NCBI RefSeq assembly: GCF_008642355.1
Contig: NZ_CP029193.1
Location: 682,001 to 746,000 of the forward strand
DNA: 64,000 nt
DNA from: Streptomyces venezuelae
GTDB lineage: Bacteria; Actinomycetota; Actinomycetes; Streptomycetales; Streptomycetaceae
Direction of reading: 5' to 3'
Program-made: the position numbers and the translations under genes
In this document: positions 16,701-24,842 of the stretch, one piece after another
Numbering within the stretch: position 1 is the first letter of the stretch
How the letters are laid out: each line of letters begins with the position of its first letter
The notes under the pieces: generated by a model
The model's input: the letters and a program-made list of their open reading frames with translations, nothing else
What the model was told of the DNA's origin: nothing
Database searches by the model: none

Positions 16701-17570
16701 GACCCCGGGTGACAGGGCACCCGGCACGGGCGGGGATGTGATCGGATACGACCAGTTGAAGGCGCCGGAGGCGTTCGAGACGCTCCACTTCGATGAGGCC
16801 TGCAAGGACGTGGCGCCGAAGTCGCCCTGATCGCCGGAGGCCCCTGCCGCCGCGGCGAACACGGTGACGGACGATGCGCTGTCGGCTTTGTCGGCCGAGG
16901 TGCTGTCGGCCGCCGCGGGGAGGGTCGCGGTCAGCGTCTGCTTGGCCGTGTCGTTGCCGCTCTTGAGCGGCTTGGGCGTGGCGCAGGCCTTCTTCCGCGG
17001 GGTCGTCAGTACGCAGGACGGGTACTGGACCAGGCGCAGCCGCGATCCGTAGCTTCCCCCGTAGGCACCGGCGAAGTCCGCGTAGTCCAGGTTGACCTTG
17101 ACCGGCGCGGACCGCTTGGATCCGTCGGTACGGGCCACCGTCATCAGCGGGGTCTCGGCGCCGGCGGCTGCGGACTTCTTGCGCCCGAGGACCGCCACGC
17201 GAACGGAGGCGGGGCCCGCCTCGCCGGTGGTGGCCACCTTGAGGGGCAGACCCGCGGCCCGTGCGGGTTTCTTGTTCTTGGCCAGGGCGACGTCGTCGGC
17301 GGCCGCCTTGGGCCATCGGGGGGTGTCGGCGGACTTCACGGCGGCACGCGCGGCCGGGTTCGCCTTGTCGTACCTCTTGGCCTTGACGTTCTTGCCGTCG
17401 ACGGGGTCGTCGAGGTTCTTCTGGGTGGCGGGGCGGGTCAGTCCGCCGTCCTTTGCGAGGGCTTCAGGGGCGTATTGCGGCAGCAGGCCGACGGCCAGGG
17501 CGACGCCGAGCCCGAGCGCCGTACTCCTGGCGGCCGGTATTCGCCACCGTGACCGAAAAGGCGAGCGCAT
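10758..17570 (-). CDS. RHS/YD-repeat polymorphic toxin with HINT domain and C-terminal tip
   Basis: 2270 aa, exported. Residues 1-39 are a signal peptide (basic start, hydrophobic ALGLGVALAVGLL, Ala-rich cleavage site). An SpvB/TcaC-like N-terminal part and many YD repeats form the RHS shell up to about residue 1830, ending in the hallmark LGAREYDASTGRFISADP ... DPQQINGYAYSYNNP. A linker with a hydrophobic patch follows. The HINT (intein-like) domain spans about 2020-2155, from SFTPKTKVLMADG to VLVHNC. The tip (last 115 aa) contains GHPHTQLG, DVDFTDHGRP and NPHQH, and resembles polymorphic toxin type 24, a predicted RNase; that name is from memory. The usual Cys just before NSF in HINT domains is Ser here, with a Cys three residues earlier. 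The immunity gene overlaps the stop by ATGA. Confidence 0.92.
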   Translation of the reverse strand: MRSPFRSRWRIPAARSTALGLGVALAVGLLPQYAPEALAKDGGLTRPATQKNLDDPVDGKNVKAKRYDKANPAARAAVKSADTPRWPKAAADDVALAKNKKPARAAGLPLKVATTGEAGPASVRVAVLGRKKSAAAGAETPLMTVARTDGSKRSAPVKVNLDYADFAGAYGGSYGSRLRLVQYPSCVLTTPRKKACATPKPLKSGNDTAKQTLTATLPAAADSTSADKADSASSVTVFAAAAGASGDQGDFGATSLQASSKWSVSNASGAFNWSYPITSPPVPGALSPGVSLGYSSQSIDGQTATTNNQGSWIGQGFSYEPGYIERRYKPCADDGHSDTYGDQCWGGYNATISLAGGASGELIQDDKTGDWRVSSDDFSKVERLTGTTNGDDNGEHWKVTDNDGTQYFFGLNRLPGYATGDESTNSAWTVPVYGDDAKEPCYDAVFANAHCLQAWRWNLDHVIDPHGNSMSYYYGKETNHYTQGLKTGENGKAYTRGGYLKRIDYGERAGKVYGTEPAARIVFTTGERCVGDLTDCSAGALKDSTAADWPDVPWDSNCKADTKCTGQNSPTFWTRKQLNKITTQIRTGTSTFEDVDSWTLDHDFTDNGDASRSLWLKSIDHTGLVGSDESVPSVKLYGKQLANRVDDPKDNIQPFIRFRMSAVESESGGVLSVNYADTQCTPTDHPSPGKSTVRCYPVKWNPPGVKDPVTEWFHKYAVSSVVEKDLVGNSPDQITSYTYLGDAGWRKAKGDALTKAEYLTWSDWRGYGKVRVTTSDGTDNSSNTRTEHVFFQGLDGDKDPDGGTRASSVKDSTGTSHTDSDWKSGFELETTTYNGDKVVTKSVNTPWTKVTATHASTEWGDREARFVRPERTDTYEALAAGGWRQSASVTSYDDETGRVTRANDLGELNVSDNRCTRTEYADNVAKHMYAYVSRVETVSVDCATSPDRSEHVLSDDQTLYDDTTTLGAAPSLGNATTVKRLASHNGTVGTYQTVSTSKYDQFGRPVKVTDAAGTPKTIDYTDTNGLASAKTETNVLGWTTKTEYAPQWGTPSAQIDVNGKRTELAYDGLGRLTSVWLPDRPKADSFTPSIKYTYGIRTTGPNYIRTQRIENGGTTYGSEYTLFDGMLRPRQVQTDGQDGGRLIADTYYDGSGRTVKTNETYWTKDAPSATLFAPRNEDIDAQTVTEFDGDSRPTATILKVAGAEKHRTTYTYGGDRVHTDPPTGQTATTTITDTEDRTVELRQYKGDKPVPAGTSADYVSTTYGYTPDGKLAKVKDNDGNTWTYEYDQRRRKTAAVDPDIGRSTFGYDELDRQTTVTDSRDNITTTVYDQLGRTKSTWQGAADTGTKLSVSTYDTIAKGALYGTYTYKSGAVHSSVTHPVLDEKNDYKPTSTKYFLSKTAEPELGGTYEFQTQYNDDGTVQGQNFPPAGGLAAEAVSYQYDALQRPKALNTSLGGGTYVPQVKYSPTNQLEQLELSTGGASDKKTWLNYSYEQGTQQINNARVVVEGASSVAYDADYTYDAGGNVLSVVDDPTGGTRDTQCFRHDSLRRTTDDWTSSLASDGAVGTGKTDAACASGPSASSVGGVAPYWHSYEYDATGNRTAETDHGIDGAATSSKKYKYGENGEGPHQLTSVTTDTAATGTKPAVTSLDTYTYDNTGNTETRVLGGDTQNLTWDKQNKLTKVTNADGSSSSYVHDAAGSRVLRKSPTETTFYLPGMELKLDTSTKAVKATRYYALGGQTVAVRDSGGVTFLAGDHHGTAQLAVDPTTGATQRRRLDPFGTGRDADSADPSKWVTDKGFVGGTNDDTSGLVTLGAREYDASTGRFISADPIIDYTDPQQINGYAYSYNNPVSFSDPDGLKPDDCMYAGVQCSMKSNGGWSVKPTKTYYTYYGVQAPKESPAAYKARQQRAKADVAKQRTIAIAKELGKILADELGITDALDCFTTGALGACGATAANIVTSLVGGGPVGKLVAKYWNRLDKAYALGKRIVRLSKQLWGTFKDWRKSNKAADAAEACVTSNSFTPKTKVLMADGSTKAIEDVDIGDKVLATDPKTGKTKVETVTAEIKGKGIKHLVRVTIDVDGKKGSKTASLTATDGHPFWVPELGEWIDATDLKAGATLRTGAGTYVEITAVKRWTAQDSTVHNLTVGELHTYYVVAGETPVLVHNCSTPRGYPDRKLPRDARTGEPAPDSAAAGHPHTQLGVQNSRRTGPYAQAREFDAAGKPVRDVDFTDHGRPQNHDNPHQHPWNENATGGTRSRGDAEPLDWGDQ

Positions 17571-17657
17571 GGCAGCTCCGTAGGGAGAAATGAAGGGAGG
17601 GAGAGATGGAGGGATAGAGAGATGTCGACAAAAGAAAGAAGCAGAAGAAAGCTGGGA

Positions 17658-17703
17658 GGGCGCCCCGCGGCCGTGGCCTCACGACCGGCGCCGCGGAGCG
17701 CCC
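17658..17703 (-). terminator. Intercistronic hairpin between LamG and RHS genes
   Basis: GGGCGCCCCGCGGC (17658-17671) pairs with GCCGCGGAGCGCCC (17690-17703), 13 of 14 positions. On the minus strand it is followed by a T-rich run (CTTTCTTCTGCTTCTTTC). It lies directly after the LamG gene stop. It could end most transcripts and so keep the RHS toxin at lower levels than the two genes before it. Confidence 0.6.
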
Positions 17704-17718
17704 ACCCCCGTCACGCCG

Positions 17719-20700
17719 TCACGTGACGGTCTCCTCGATGCTGGAACCGGCCGGCAGGATCGCGACCGTGGGCACGGCACTCGCGTCCAGCGCACCCCGG
17801 AACACCCGCAGTTCGTCGACCGCGCCGTCGAAGAAGCCGGACGGCGTGGAACCTGTCAGGACCCTGCCGACTTGGAGGGATGCCTTGGTGAAGTCCCAGG
17901 CGTTGTCCCAGGCCACCTGCGCGGCGAGGGTGCCGTTGACGTACAGCAGCGCGTCACCGAAGACCGCCGAGTAGACCAATGCCAGGTGGTCGCCGTCGCC
18001 CTCGGTGCTCGGCGCCACGCCCTTGGCGGTGACGGCCGATGTCCTCGCGTCGACCGCGTCCTTGTCGGTCACGGCGAGCTGCCAGCGCTTCTCGGCGGCC
18101 AAATACCGCACGGTCAGAGCGCTTCCGCGAGCTCCCGCCAGTGACAGGACCGTCTGGTCCTTCGTCGATCCGACGGCCGCGAGACGCGCACGCGCCGTCA
18201 GGGTGAAGCTGTCCTCCTCGGCGAGCAGACCCGCCGCGCGCTTCGCGTGGGCGCCGGTGCCGTTCAGGAGCAGGTGCCCGTCGCCCCAGACCGGTTCGGC
18301 GGGCGGCACGCACTCGGGGTCCGCCTCCGGGTCGCAGGACTCGTCCGGCACGTAGATCGCGGCGCCACCGCCCAGAGTCAGGCCGGTGCCTCCCGCCTCT
18401 TCCGGGGACACTCCGGCGGTGTCGCCGTCGACCTGCCAGTAGGCGAGCTGCCTCGCGGAGATTCCGCCCAGCGCTTCACCCTCGGCCTCCGGCACCACCC
18501 GGTCGTAGATCTTGACGTCGGCGATGCTGCCCTTGAAGTGGGAGATGTAGCCGTCCAGGGAGAGCTTGCGGCCGATCTGCACGCCGCCGGTCGCGTTCCA
18601 CTTCGTGCGGCGCTGCTGGACGTCCTCCTCGATCAGGTCACCGTTGACGAAGAGGCTGAGGGTGCCGAGTTGATCGTCGTAGACACCGATGAGATGGGTC
18701 CAGCTGCCGGGCACGGCCCTGGCACCGGACACCTTCCACGATCCCATGCCCTCCATGTCGGTCATCGGCGTCCGGAACGTCCACGACCGGCTGTCCACGT
18801 CGTAGCCGAGGTCGAATCCGGGGGACCCCGTGCCGTCCTGGCTGACCACGGTCACGTCGTCCTTCGGACGCTCGGGCAGTTTCACCCAGGCGCTCACCGA
18901 GAACGTGCCGCTCGTGTCGACCGCGGGCTTGCCCGCGTCGAGGTAGGCCTTCTCCGTACCGTCGAGCGAGGCGGCGGTGTCCGTCGGGCCCATCGGCCCC
19001 TCCGAGCCGAAGGTCACGCCGGAGCCCGCGGTGGCCGCCGGTGCTCCGCTCATGCCCGCCGCCACCGTGGCGCCCTTGGCGTCACCGAGTGTCCAGCCCG
19101 CGGCGGGCGCGCGCCCGTCGCTGACGAGGAAGACGTACGAGGTGGGTGTCTTCCCGGCATTACCGGCGCCGTCGACGGCCTTGACCTCCAGGGACATGGG
19201 TCCCTCGTCCGGCGGCATCCAGTTCAGCAAGACCGGGCCGCCCTCGTGTATGGCGTCGACGGTCACCCAACTCTCGCCGATGAAACGGTACTTGTACTGC
19301 TGCACGTCCGGCGACGGCGATTCGATGATGAATCGGCCGTACTCTCCGACACCCGTGTGCCAGGCGTCGTCGTCCGGGTACTTGAACGAGTTGATCTTCG
19401 GGGCCTTGGGTGCCGTGGTGTCGTAGATGAACTCGCAGCGGGTTCCGTCGCCCGCCATGCTCCACGGCCCCCACGACTCGCCGTCGTGCCCGCGTACCGC
19501 CCAGCCGACGGCCACGTTCTGCGGGATGGTGTAGTTGTCGTCGTTTTCGTCGGATTCCAGGTTCGTCCCGACCGTGTACGAGAACGACGCGCCGCCCGTC
19601 TGACCGCTCTTCGAGGCGTCGGTGGTGCTCTGCGCCTTCGTGGTCGAGTAATGGTCGTACGTCTTTCCGCCGACCGTCCAGAAGACGTGGAACTCGGCGC
19701 GCAGCGTCTCGGAGTTGCTGCCGGTGTCGCCGTGGTCGTAGTCCTTCAGGAACGCCTTCAGCTTCGGGGCGTCGGAGACGTAGTGCTCCTCGGCCCTGCC
19801 GTACTCGCAGGCGCCGCCCGGGGTCATCTTCAGGTCGTCCATCGCGGGCTGCAGCGGCGGACGGTTGTAGGTGACCTCGAGGTGTGCGTTGCCGCAGAAG
19901 CGCTTCCAGTACGTGTAGCTGCCCTCGTCCTCCGCCTTGAGGCGGAAGGTCGTGGTGTCCCATCCGCTGCTCGCGGCCTTCTGCACGGTGCCGCGCACGT
20001 CGAAACGGACGTTCTGGTTGGTGGACGTGCACGAACCGGCCGGATTGGTCGGCGACTTCGTGGTGATGGCGTCCTTCAGCGACGGTTGGTTGCCCCAGTT
20101 CGTCTTGGAGCTGATCGCGCTCGCGCCGCCCGAGTTGACCCGGCCGAGCTGCACGCCCTTCGCGGACTCGCTGTACGTGTGCACCATCGTCACCGCGAAT
20201 TCGGCGGAGACGATGTCCTTGTCCTCGAAGGTCCCCGTCGGGAGCGCGAAGAACTGCCGCTTGACGTCGCTGCTGCTGGTGCAGCGGTAGGAGACGTCGG
20301 CCGGACAGCGCCCGACCCCCTCGTCGTCGTCGAACTTCCAGAACTCCGAGGAGGAGTGGTACGACGACACCATGGTCCAGCCGGTCCGGTTGGCCGTCTT
20401 GTAGACCGGGTCGATGTAGACGGGGTAGACGGTGTCCTCGCCCTGAAGCAGGTCGGCGTCGGGCTTCAGAGTCACCGAGTCGGCCTCGGTGTCCACCGCG
20501 ACGTCGGAGACCTGGGCGCCTTCGGGCGGGGTGACCGCGCTGCCCGATTCACCGCCGTCCGCCGGGGAGGCGGGCGGTGCGGAGCTCTTGGCCTTAGGGT
20601 CGTCGGCGGTGTGGCTGGAGTCCCACATCATCGGCTGCGGCGCCTCGAAGACCGTGCCGCCACTGCCGTCGGCCTCGGCTTCGAGACCGCCGTCGGCCGT

Positions 20701-21408
20701 CTTCTTGAGCGTGACGGAGTCGGTGTCCAGCGGCAGTTCGAGCTGTGCCAGGTCGGGCAGGGCTGCGGCCTTCGCGTTCTTGACGACCAGGACGTGGGAG
20801 AAACCTTCGGCGTTGGCGCTCACCCTGAGGTCGACGCCGTCGAACACGTCGGCGTACGTGGCGGTGGAGCCGGTGATCTTCGGCCGGGGCAGCTTGTGCG
20901 GCCAGTCGAGGGACAACGAGCGCCCGTCCTTGTCGATCTCGGCGAAGGTGGTGTCACCGCCACCGGAGAACGACATGGACGACAACGCGGCCTTCGGCGC
21001 GTACGTGCCGTTGGCCTGCTTGACGAGCGTGGTGTCGATGTCAGTCCACTTGCCGGCCTTGCGGGTGCGGACCGGCTGGACGTACTGGGTGGTGGTGAAG
21101 GTGCCGTCCGGGTTGGCGACGGTGGTGCTGCGTTCGTCCCGAAGGGCCGCTACCTCCACCTTCCTGCCGGACCCGGCGGCCTCGGCCTGGGCGTCGGAGG
21201 CGCCCATGGCGGCCGGTGACTTCTTGTCCGCCGATGACTTCTTGTCCGCGGCGGCCGCCGGCTGAGCGGTGCCTCCGAGCCCCAGGGCTCCCGCGCCCAG
21301 GCCCGAAGCCAGCAGCGCGGTCAGTGTGACGGCGATCGTGGCGGCCCGGTACTTGGGGCGGGCGTCAGTCCCACGGCGGTTCATGTCGCTCTGCTTTCTG
21401 CTGCCCAT
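17719..21408 (-). CDS. Exported LamG-domain protein upstream of RHS toxin
   Basis: 1229 aa. Residues 1-50 form a signal peptide (RPKYRAATIAVTLTALLASG, then an Ala-rich cleavage region). The middle resembles DNRLRE/beta-sandwich modules of wall-associated proteins (YPVYIDPVY ... QFFALPTGTF). Two LamG/concanavalin-like domains lie at about 810-970 (FSVSAWVKLPE) and 1044-1220 (FTLTARARL). Such proteins bind carbohydrate or surface ligands outside the cell. Start ATG 21408 lies 9 bases after the FG-GAP stop, with a GGTGA before it; ATG 21384 (MNRRGT) is the alternative. FG-GAP, LamG and RHS genes follow each other on one strand, so this may help display or deliver the toxin, by inference. Confidence 0.85.
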   Translation of the reverse strand: MGSRKQSDMNRRGTDARPKYRAATIAVTLTALLASGLGAGALGLGGTAQPAAAADKKSSADKKSPAAMGASDAQAEAAGSGRKVEVAALRDERSTTVANPDGTFTTTQYVQPVRTRKAGKWTDIDTTLVKQANGTYAPKAALSSMSFSGGGDTTFAEIDKDGRSLSLDWPHKLPRPKITGSTATYADVFDGVDLRVSANAEGFSHVLVVKNAKAAALPDLAQLELPLDTDSVTLKKTADGGLEAEADGSGGTVFEAPQPMMWDSSHTADDPKAKSSAPPASPADGGESGSAVTPPEGAQVSDVAVDTEADSVTLKPDADLLQGEDTVYPVYIDPVYKTANRTGWTMVSSYHSSSEFWKFDDDEGVGRCPADVSYRCTSSSDVKRQFFALPTGTFEDKDIVSAEFAVTMVHTYSESAKGVQLGRVNSGGASAISSKTNWGNQPSLKDAITTKSPTNPAGSCTSTNQNVRFDVRGTVQKAASSGWDTTTFRLKAEDEGSYTYWKRFCGNAHLEVTYNRPPLQPAMDDLKMTPGGACEYGRAEEHYVSDAPKLKAFLKDYDHGDTGSNSETLRAEFHVFWTVGGKTYDHYSTTKAQSTTDASKSGQTGGASFSYTVGTNLESDENDDNYTIPQNVAVGWAVRGHDGESWGPWSMAGDGTRCEFIYDTTAPKAPKINSFKYPDDDAWHTGVGEYGRFIIESPSPDVQQYKYRFIGESWVTVDAIHEGGPVLLNWMPPDEGPMSLEVKAVDGAGNAGKTPTSYVFLVSDGRAPAAGWTLGDAKGATVAAGMSGAPAATAGSGVTFGSEGPMGPTDTAASLDGTEKAYLDAGKPAVDTSGTFSVSAWVKLPERPKDDVTVVSQDGTGSPGFDLGYDVDSRSWTFRTPMTDMEGMGSWKVSGARAVPGSWTHLIGVYDDQLGTLSLFVNGDLIEEDVQQRRTKWNATGGVQIGRKLSLDGYISHFKGSIADVKIYDRVVPEAEGEALGGISARQLAYWQVDGDTAGVSPEEAGGTGLTLGGGAAIYVPDESCDPEADPECVPPAEPVWGDGHLLLNGTGAHAKRAAGLLAEEDSFTLTARARLAAVGSTKDQTVLSLAGARGSALTVRYLAAEKRWQLAVTDKDAVDARTSAVTAKGVAPSTEGDGDHLALVYSAVFGDALLYVNGTLAAQVAWDNAWDFTKASLQVGRVLTGSTPSGFFDGAVDELRVFRGALDASAVPTVAILPAGSSIEETVT

Positions 21409-21416
21409 GTCGCCGG

Positions 21417-22991
21417 TCACCCGACCACGCCGAAGGATGTCCCCGCGTCGGGGATGCCGCCCTTGCCCGGCTTGAGGATCGTGGTCCCCGCGGTGGTCGA
21501 CCCGGCGATGTCCGTCCACGGGACGATGTAGAGGACGCCCTTGGGCGTGTCCGCTGCCTTGCTGTACGGCACACCGACGTAGAGGTTGTCGGCACCCGCG
21601 GTCAGGCTGATGCCGGTGAAGTCGCGTGCCGCGGCCGTGCCGGGCAGGACGCTTCCGTTCGGCGCCCGCGAGACGACCTTGTCGTTCGCGCCGATCGAGG
21701 TGTCCATGGGCCGCAGTATGTGCACGGCTCCCGAATCCTCGGCGTCCTTGGCGTCGTGGCCGGGAGCACCCACCGCCATACGGATGGTGGCGTCGCTGCT
21801 CACCACCGAGGCGTCCGTGTTGGCGATGGCCACGCGCTGGCCGAAGAAGCCGCCCTTGGCGGGATAGCCTTCGACGCCGTCCCCAGTGGCGTCGATCGCC
21901 GCCACCTCGGTGTAGGCACCGGACGGCTTGATCCGTACGACGGTGGCCGCACCGGAGTTGGTCACCTCGCCGACGGCCTCGCCCGGCGTGCCGATCGCCA
22001 GCAGGGCGTCAGAGTTGTACGTCTGGTCGGCGGGACGGAAGTTCGTCATGTCGATCGACGTGCCGAACTGGTCGTTCGCCTCAGCCGTACCGTCCAGGCC
22101 CTCCCCCGACGCACCCTGGTCGAGGCCGACCAGGGCCTTGGGCGCACCCCCCGAGAGGGTGTGGTTGAACACCGTGACCGCCCCGGCGAACATGGCGTCG
22201 GCGCCGATGGTCTCGCCCGGAGAACCCACCGCGAAGTAGCGGTTCGTGCCCGTCAACGAGTAACCGAAGCGGTCGTGGGCCTCGACGGCGCCAGGGACGC
22301 CCGGGTCTCCCTCGTTCGCGGTGGACGTGTCCTTGCCCTGCATGTAGTGGATGCAGCCCGCGTCCGCGAAGTCCTTGCCATCTTTGGTGATGTTCTCTCC
22401 GGGCGCGCCGATGACCAGGTAGGGAGCACCAGTCGACGTGGTGCCTGCCTGGAGGGCGAAGCCGAAGCGGTCGTACTCCTCCGTCACGGTGTCCGGGTCG
22501 AACTGGGCCTGGGTGTAGCTCTCGATCGGCGAGCCGGCACCGATGCCGGAGGGGGTGCCGTGGATGACGTAGACGGCACCGGCATCGTGCAGATCGTCCC
22601 CGTCCTTCGTCACGTCCTCGAAGGGCGCGCCGACCACGAGATCGGTACACCCGTCGCCATCGGCGTCGTAGGCCGCGCGCGAGGCCCCGAACTGGTCCCC
22701 CCGCTCCGGATTCGCGCTCATCCCACTGGTCGCCTGCGAGATCTCGAAGACGCCCTTGCCGCCACCGAGCACCACGCGGACGAGGCCGGCTCGCACGGCT
22801 TCCGACACGGTCGCGTTCGGATCGGCCACGACGGTGTCCGTGACGCCGTCGCCGTTGAAGTCTGTCGCGGTTCCCCCGGTGCACGCGGCAGCCGCCGTGG
22901 CCTGCTGCCCCTGCGCGCCCGGCCCGCCGGTCACCACAAAGACTGCGGCCACGATCGCCACCAGCCCGGCCCCGCTCATGCGTCTACGCAT
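21417..22991 (-). CDS. Exported FG-GAP (integrin-alpha-like) repeat protein
   Basis: 524 aa. Signal peptide at residues 1-30 (RRRMSGAGLVAIVAAVFVVT). The first repeat shows the calcium-binding DFNGDGVTD loop, and a second, YDADGDGCTDLVVGAPF, follows near residue 110. FG-GAP-like blades recur to the end (LVIGAPGENIT, FAVGSPGETIG, LAIGTPGEAVG, MAVGAPGHDAK), giving about seven blades, enough for a closed beta-propeller. It probably acts at the cell surface in binding. G-rich GGGGGGGGATG precedes the ATG at 22991 (inner ATG at 22979 also possible). It is first in the operon FG-GAP, LamG, RHS, immunity. Confidence 0.85.
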   Translation of the reverse strand: MRRRMSGAGLVAIVAAVFVVTGGPGAQGQQATAAAACTGGTATDFNGDGVTDTVVADPNATVSEAVRAGLVRVVLGGGKGVFEISQATSGMSANPERGDQFGASRAAYDADGDGCTDLVVGAPFEDVTKDGDDLHDAGAVYVIHGTPSGIGAGSPIESYTQAQFDPDTVTEEYDRFGFALQAGTTSTGAPYLVIGAPGENITKDGKDFADAGCIHYMQGKDTSTANEGDPGVPGAVEAHDRFGYSLTGTNRYFAVGSPGETIGADAMFAGAVTVFNHTLSGGAPKALVGLDQGASGEGLDGTAEANDQFGTSIDMTNFRPADQTYNSDALLAIGTPGEAVGEVTNSGAATVVRIKPSGAYTEVAAIDATGDGVEGYPAKGGFFGQRVAIANTDASVVSSDATIRMAVGAPGHDAKDAEDSGAVHILRPMDTSIGANDKVVSRAPNGSVLPGTAAARDFTGISLTAGADNLYVGVPYSKAADTPKGVLYIVPWTDIAGSTTAGTTILKPGKGGIPDAGTSFGVVG

Positions 22992-23844
22992 GAGTCATCC
23001 CCCCCCACCCCTCCATATGTCGTTTTCACTCCGCCGATGCATGCCATTTGAAACTTCGACTTTTCTGACTGCGCGTCGACCGAGCGGGCGCAAGGTAATT
23101 GCCTTTGCGGCCCTCATGTCAAGCCCATGTCCGCTTTATGACGGAGAAATGTTTACAAGCTCTACAAGGGAGCGGATTGGCGTCTTGCCGTGAATTTTCG
23201 GGCAAGGCGGACAAATTCAAGAGATGCACTTGACGGACAGTCAATCCCGCCTTCATAGTTTCTTCACCAAATCACGCGGATCATTCGAGCCGCCCTCACA
23301 CATCGGGACGCAAGACCGGGGCACCAAACAGGCGAAACGGCATGTTCCACGTGTATCCGGCGCTCGATGCATGAGCGAGAGAAGACCCCGTGAAACGCCT
23401 CGGCGCACCTGGACGCCTTCTGGAAGACGTCAGACTCGAAGCATCCCGAAAGTGCGTTATCGGTCGACTGTCGGCTCGTTTATGACGCCGCTTGGCCCCT
23501 GCAGCGCGACGATGCCATTTCGGCATTCACATGAGTTGAGCCGAATTCCGCGAACTCCGACATCGATTCGGAATCCGGAACACATGGCCTTTCGCATCTA
23601 CTGCTCGGAAGCGGCCGGTTCGGTGAAGTCGTCGCACTGTCTCCCTGCCATCTCGGGTGGCCGCCGTCGGACGCCCAGCCGCCAGCCCCGGCTCCCGGCT
23701 CCCGGCTCCCGGCCGCGAGAGTCCGTTGCCGATCCGGGGTTCAGACGCACCCCTGCAGTCCTCGCACGTGACCTTCGCTGCCGCAAGGCCGATACTGCCG
23801 ACAGCAACGCTTCAGCCGCGACTCGACCCTTCTAGGAGACGCCC
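22992..23844. other. 853-bp intergenic region between toxin operon and dha operon
   Basis: This is a comparatively AT-rich spacer between divergent operons, with no ORF whose composition or start supports a gene. It holds the candidate toxin-operon promoter (23092-23122) and three tandem copies of CTCCCGG (23692-23712). The 150 bp before dhaK contain no clear promoter box. Confidence 0.7.
23092..23122 (-). promoter_or_regulatory. Candidate promoter of the FG-GAP/LamG/RHS operon
   Basis: On the minus strand TTGACA (23122-23117) is followed after 19 bases by TACCTT (23097-23092), a TAnnnT -10. Spacing is slightly long. It would give a leader of about 90 bases before the ATG at 22991. Confidence 0.4.
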
Positions 23845-24838
23845 ATGAAGATGCTGATCAACGTCGCGGAGACCGTCGTCGCCGATGCGCTGCGCGGGAT
23901 GGCCGCCGCTCATCCCGAGCTGACCGTCGACGTCGAGAACCGGGTGATCGTACGCAGGGACGCTCCCGTCGAGGGGAAGGTCGCCCTCGTGTCGGGCGGC
24001 GGGTCCGGGCACGAGCCGTTGCACAGCGGGTTCGTGGGGCCGGGGATGCTGTCGGCCGCGCTGCCCGGCGAGGTGTTCACGTCCCCGGTGCCCGATCAGA
24101 TGGTGCGGGCCGCGGCGGCCGTGGACAGTGGCGCGGGCGTGCTCTTCGTCGTGAAGAACTACACCGGCGACGTCCTCAACTTCGACATGGCAGCGGAGCT
24201 CGCCGAGGACGAGGGCATCCAGGTGGCGAAGGTGCTCGTCGACGATGACGTCGCCGTCACCGACAGTCTGTACACCGCGGGGCGGCGGGGCACGGGCGGC
24301 ACGCTCTTCGTGGAGAAGCTCGCCGGGGCAGCCGCCGACACGGGCATGCCGTTGGAGCGGGTCGAGGCGGTCGCCCGGCGCGTCAACGAGAACACGCGCA
24401 GCTTCGGTGTCGCGCTCAGCGCGTGCAGTACGCCTGCCAAGGGCGGCCCGACCTTCGATCTGCCGCCGGGCGAACTGGAGTTGGGGGTCGGCATCCACGG
24501 GGAACCGGGGCGTGAACGGCGCCCGATGATGACGTCCCGCGAGATCGCCGACTTCGCCGTGAACGCCGTGCTGGACGACTTCGCGCCACGCAACCCGGTG
24601 CTCCTGCTCGTCAACGGGATGGGGGGGGACGCCGCTGCTCGAGTTGTACGGATTCAACGCCGACGTGCAGCGCGTCCTCGTCGAGCGCGGTGTCGCCGTG
24701 GCGCGCACCCTCGTCGGCAACTACGTCACCTCGCTGGACATGGCGGGCGCGTCGGTGACGTTGTGCCAGATCGATGAGGAGTTGCTCCGGTTGTGGGACG
24801 CGCCGGTGCGCACACCCGCGCTGCGGTGGGGGTGCTGA
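23845..24838 (+). pseudogene. dhaK: Dihydroxyacetone kinase subunit DhaK, interrupted by a +1 frameshift
   Basis: DhaK binds dihydroxyacetone covalently through a His for phosphorylation by DhaL. The first 262 residues follow the family (SGGGSGHEPLHSGFVGPG, NYTGDVLNFDMA, RRGTGGTLFVEK, and GIHGEPG with the hemiaminal-forming His). At 24621-24628 a run of eight G shifts the frame; seven would continue NGMGGTPLLELYGFNADV. The true C-terminus (VAVARTLVGNYVTSLDMAGA) continues in the other frame to the TGA at 24838. Full length would be about 330 aa, normal for DhaK. The break is either a sequencing slip in a homopolymer, a real null mutation, or a slippage site. GGAG precedes the ATG. dhaL starts 5 bp later. 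Confidence 0.85.
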
Positions 24839-24842
24839 CCCC

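Noticed and set aside
23224..23835. 203-codon open frame before dhaK
   Set aside because: Composition is Arg/Ser/Pro-rich without domain pattern, no ribosome site, and it includes the CTCCCGG tandem repeat; treated as intergenic.
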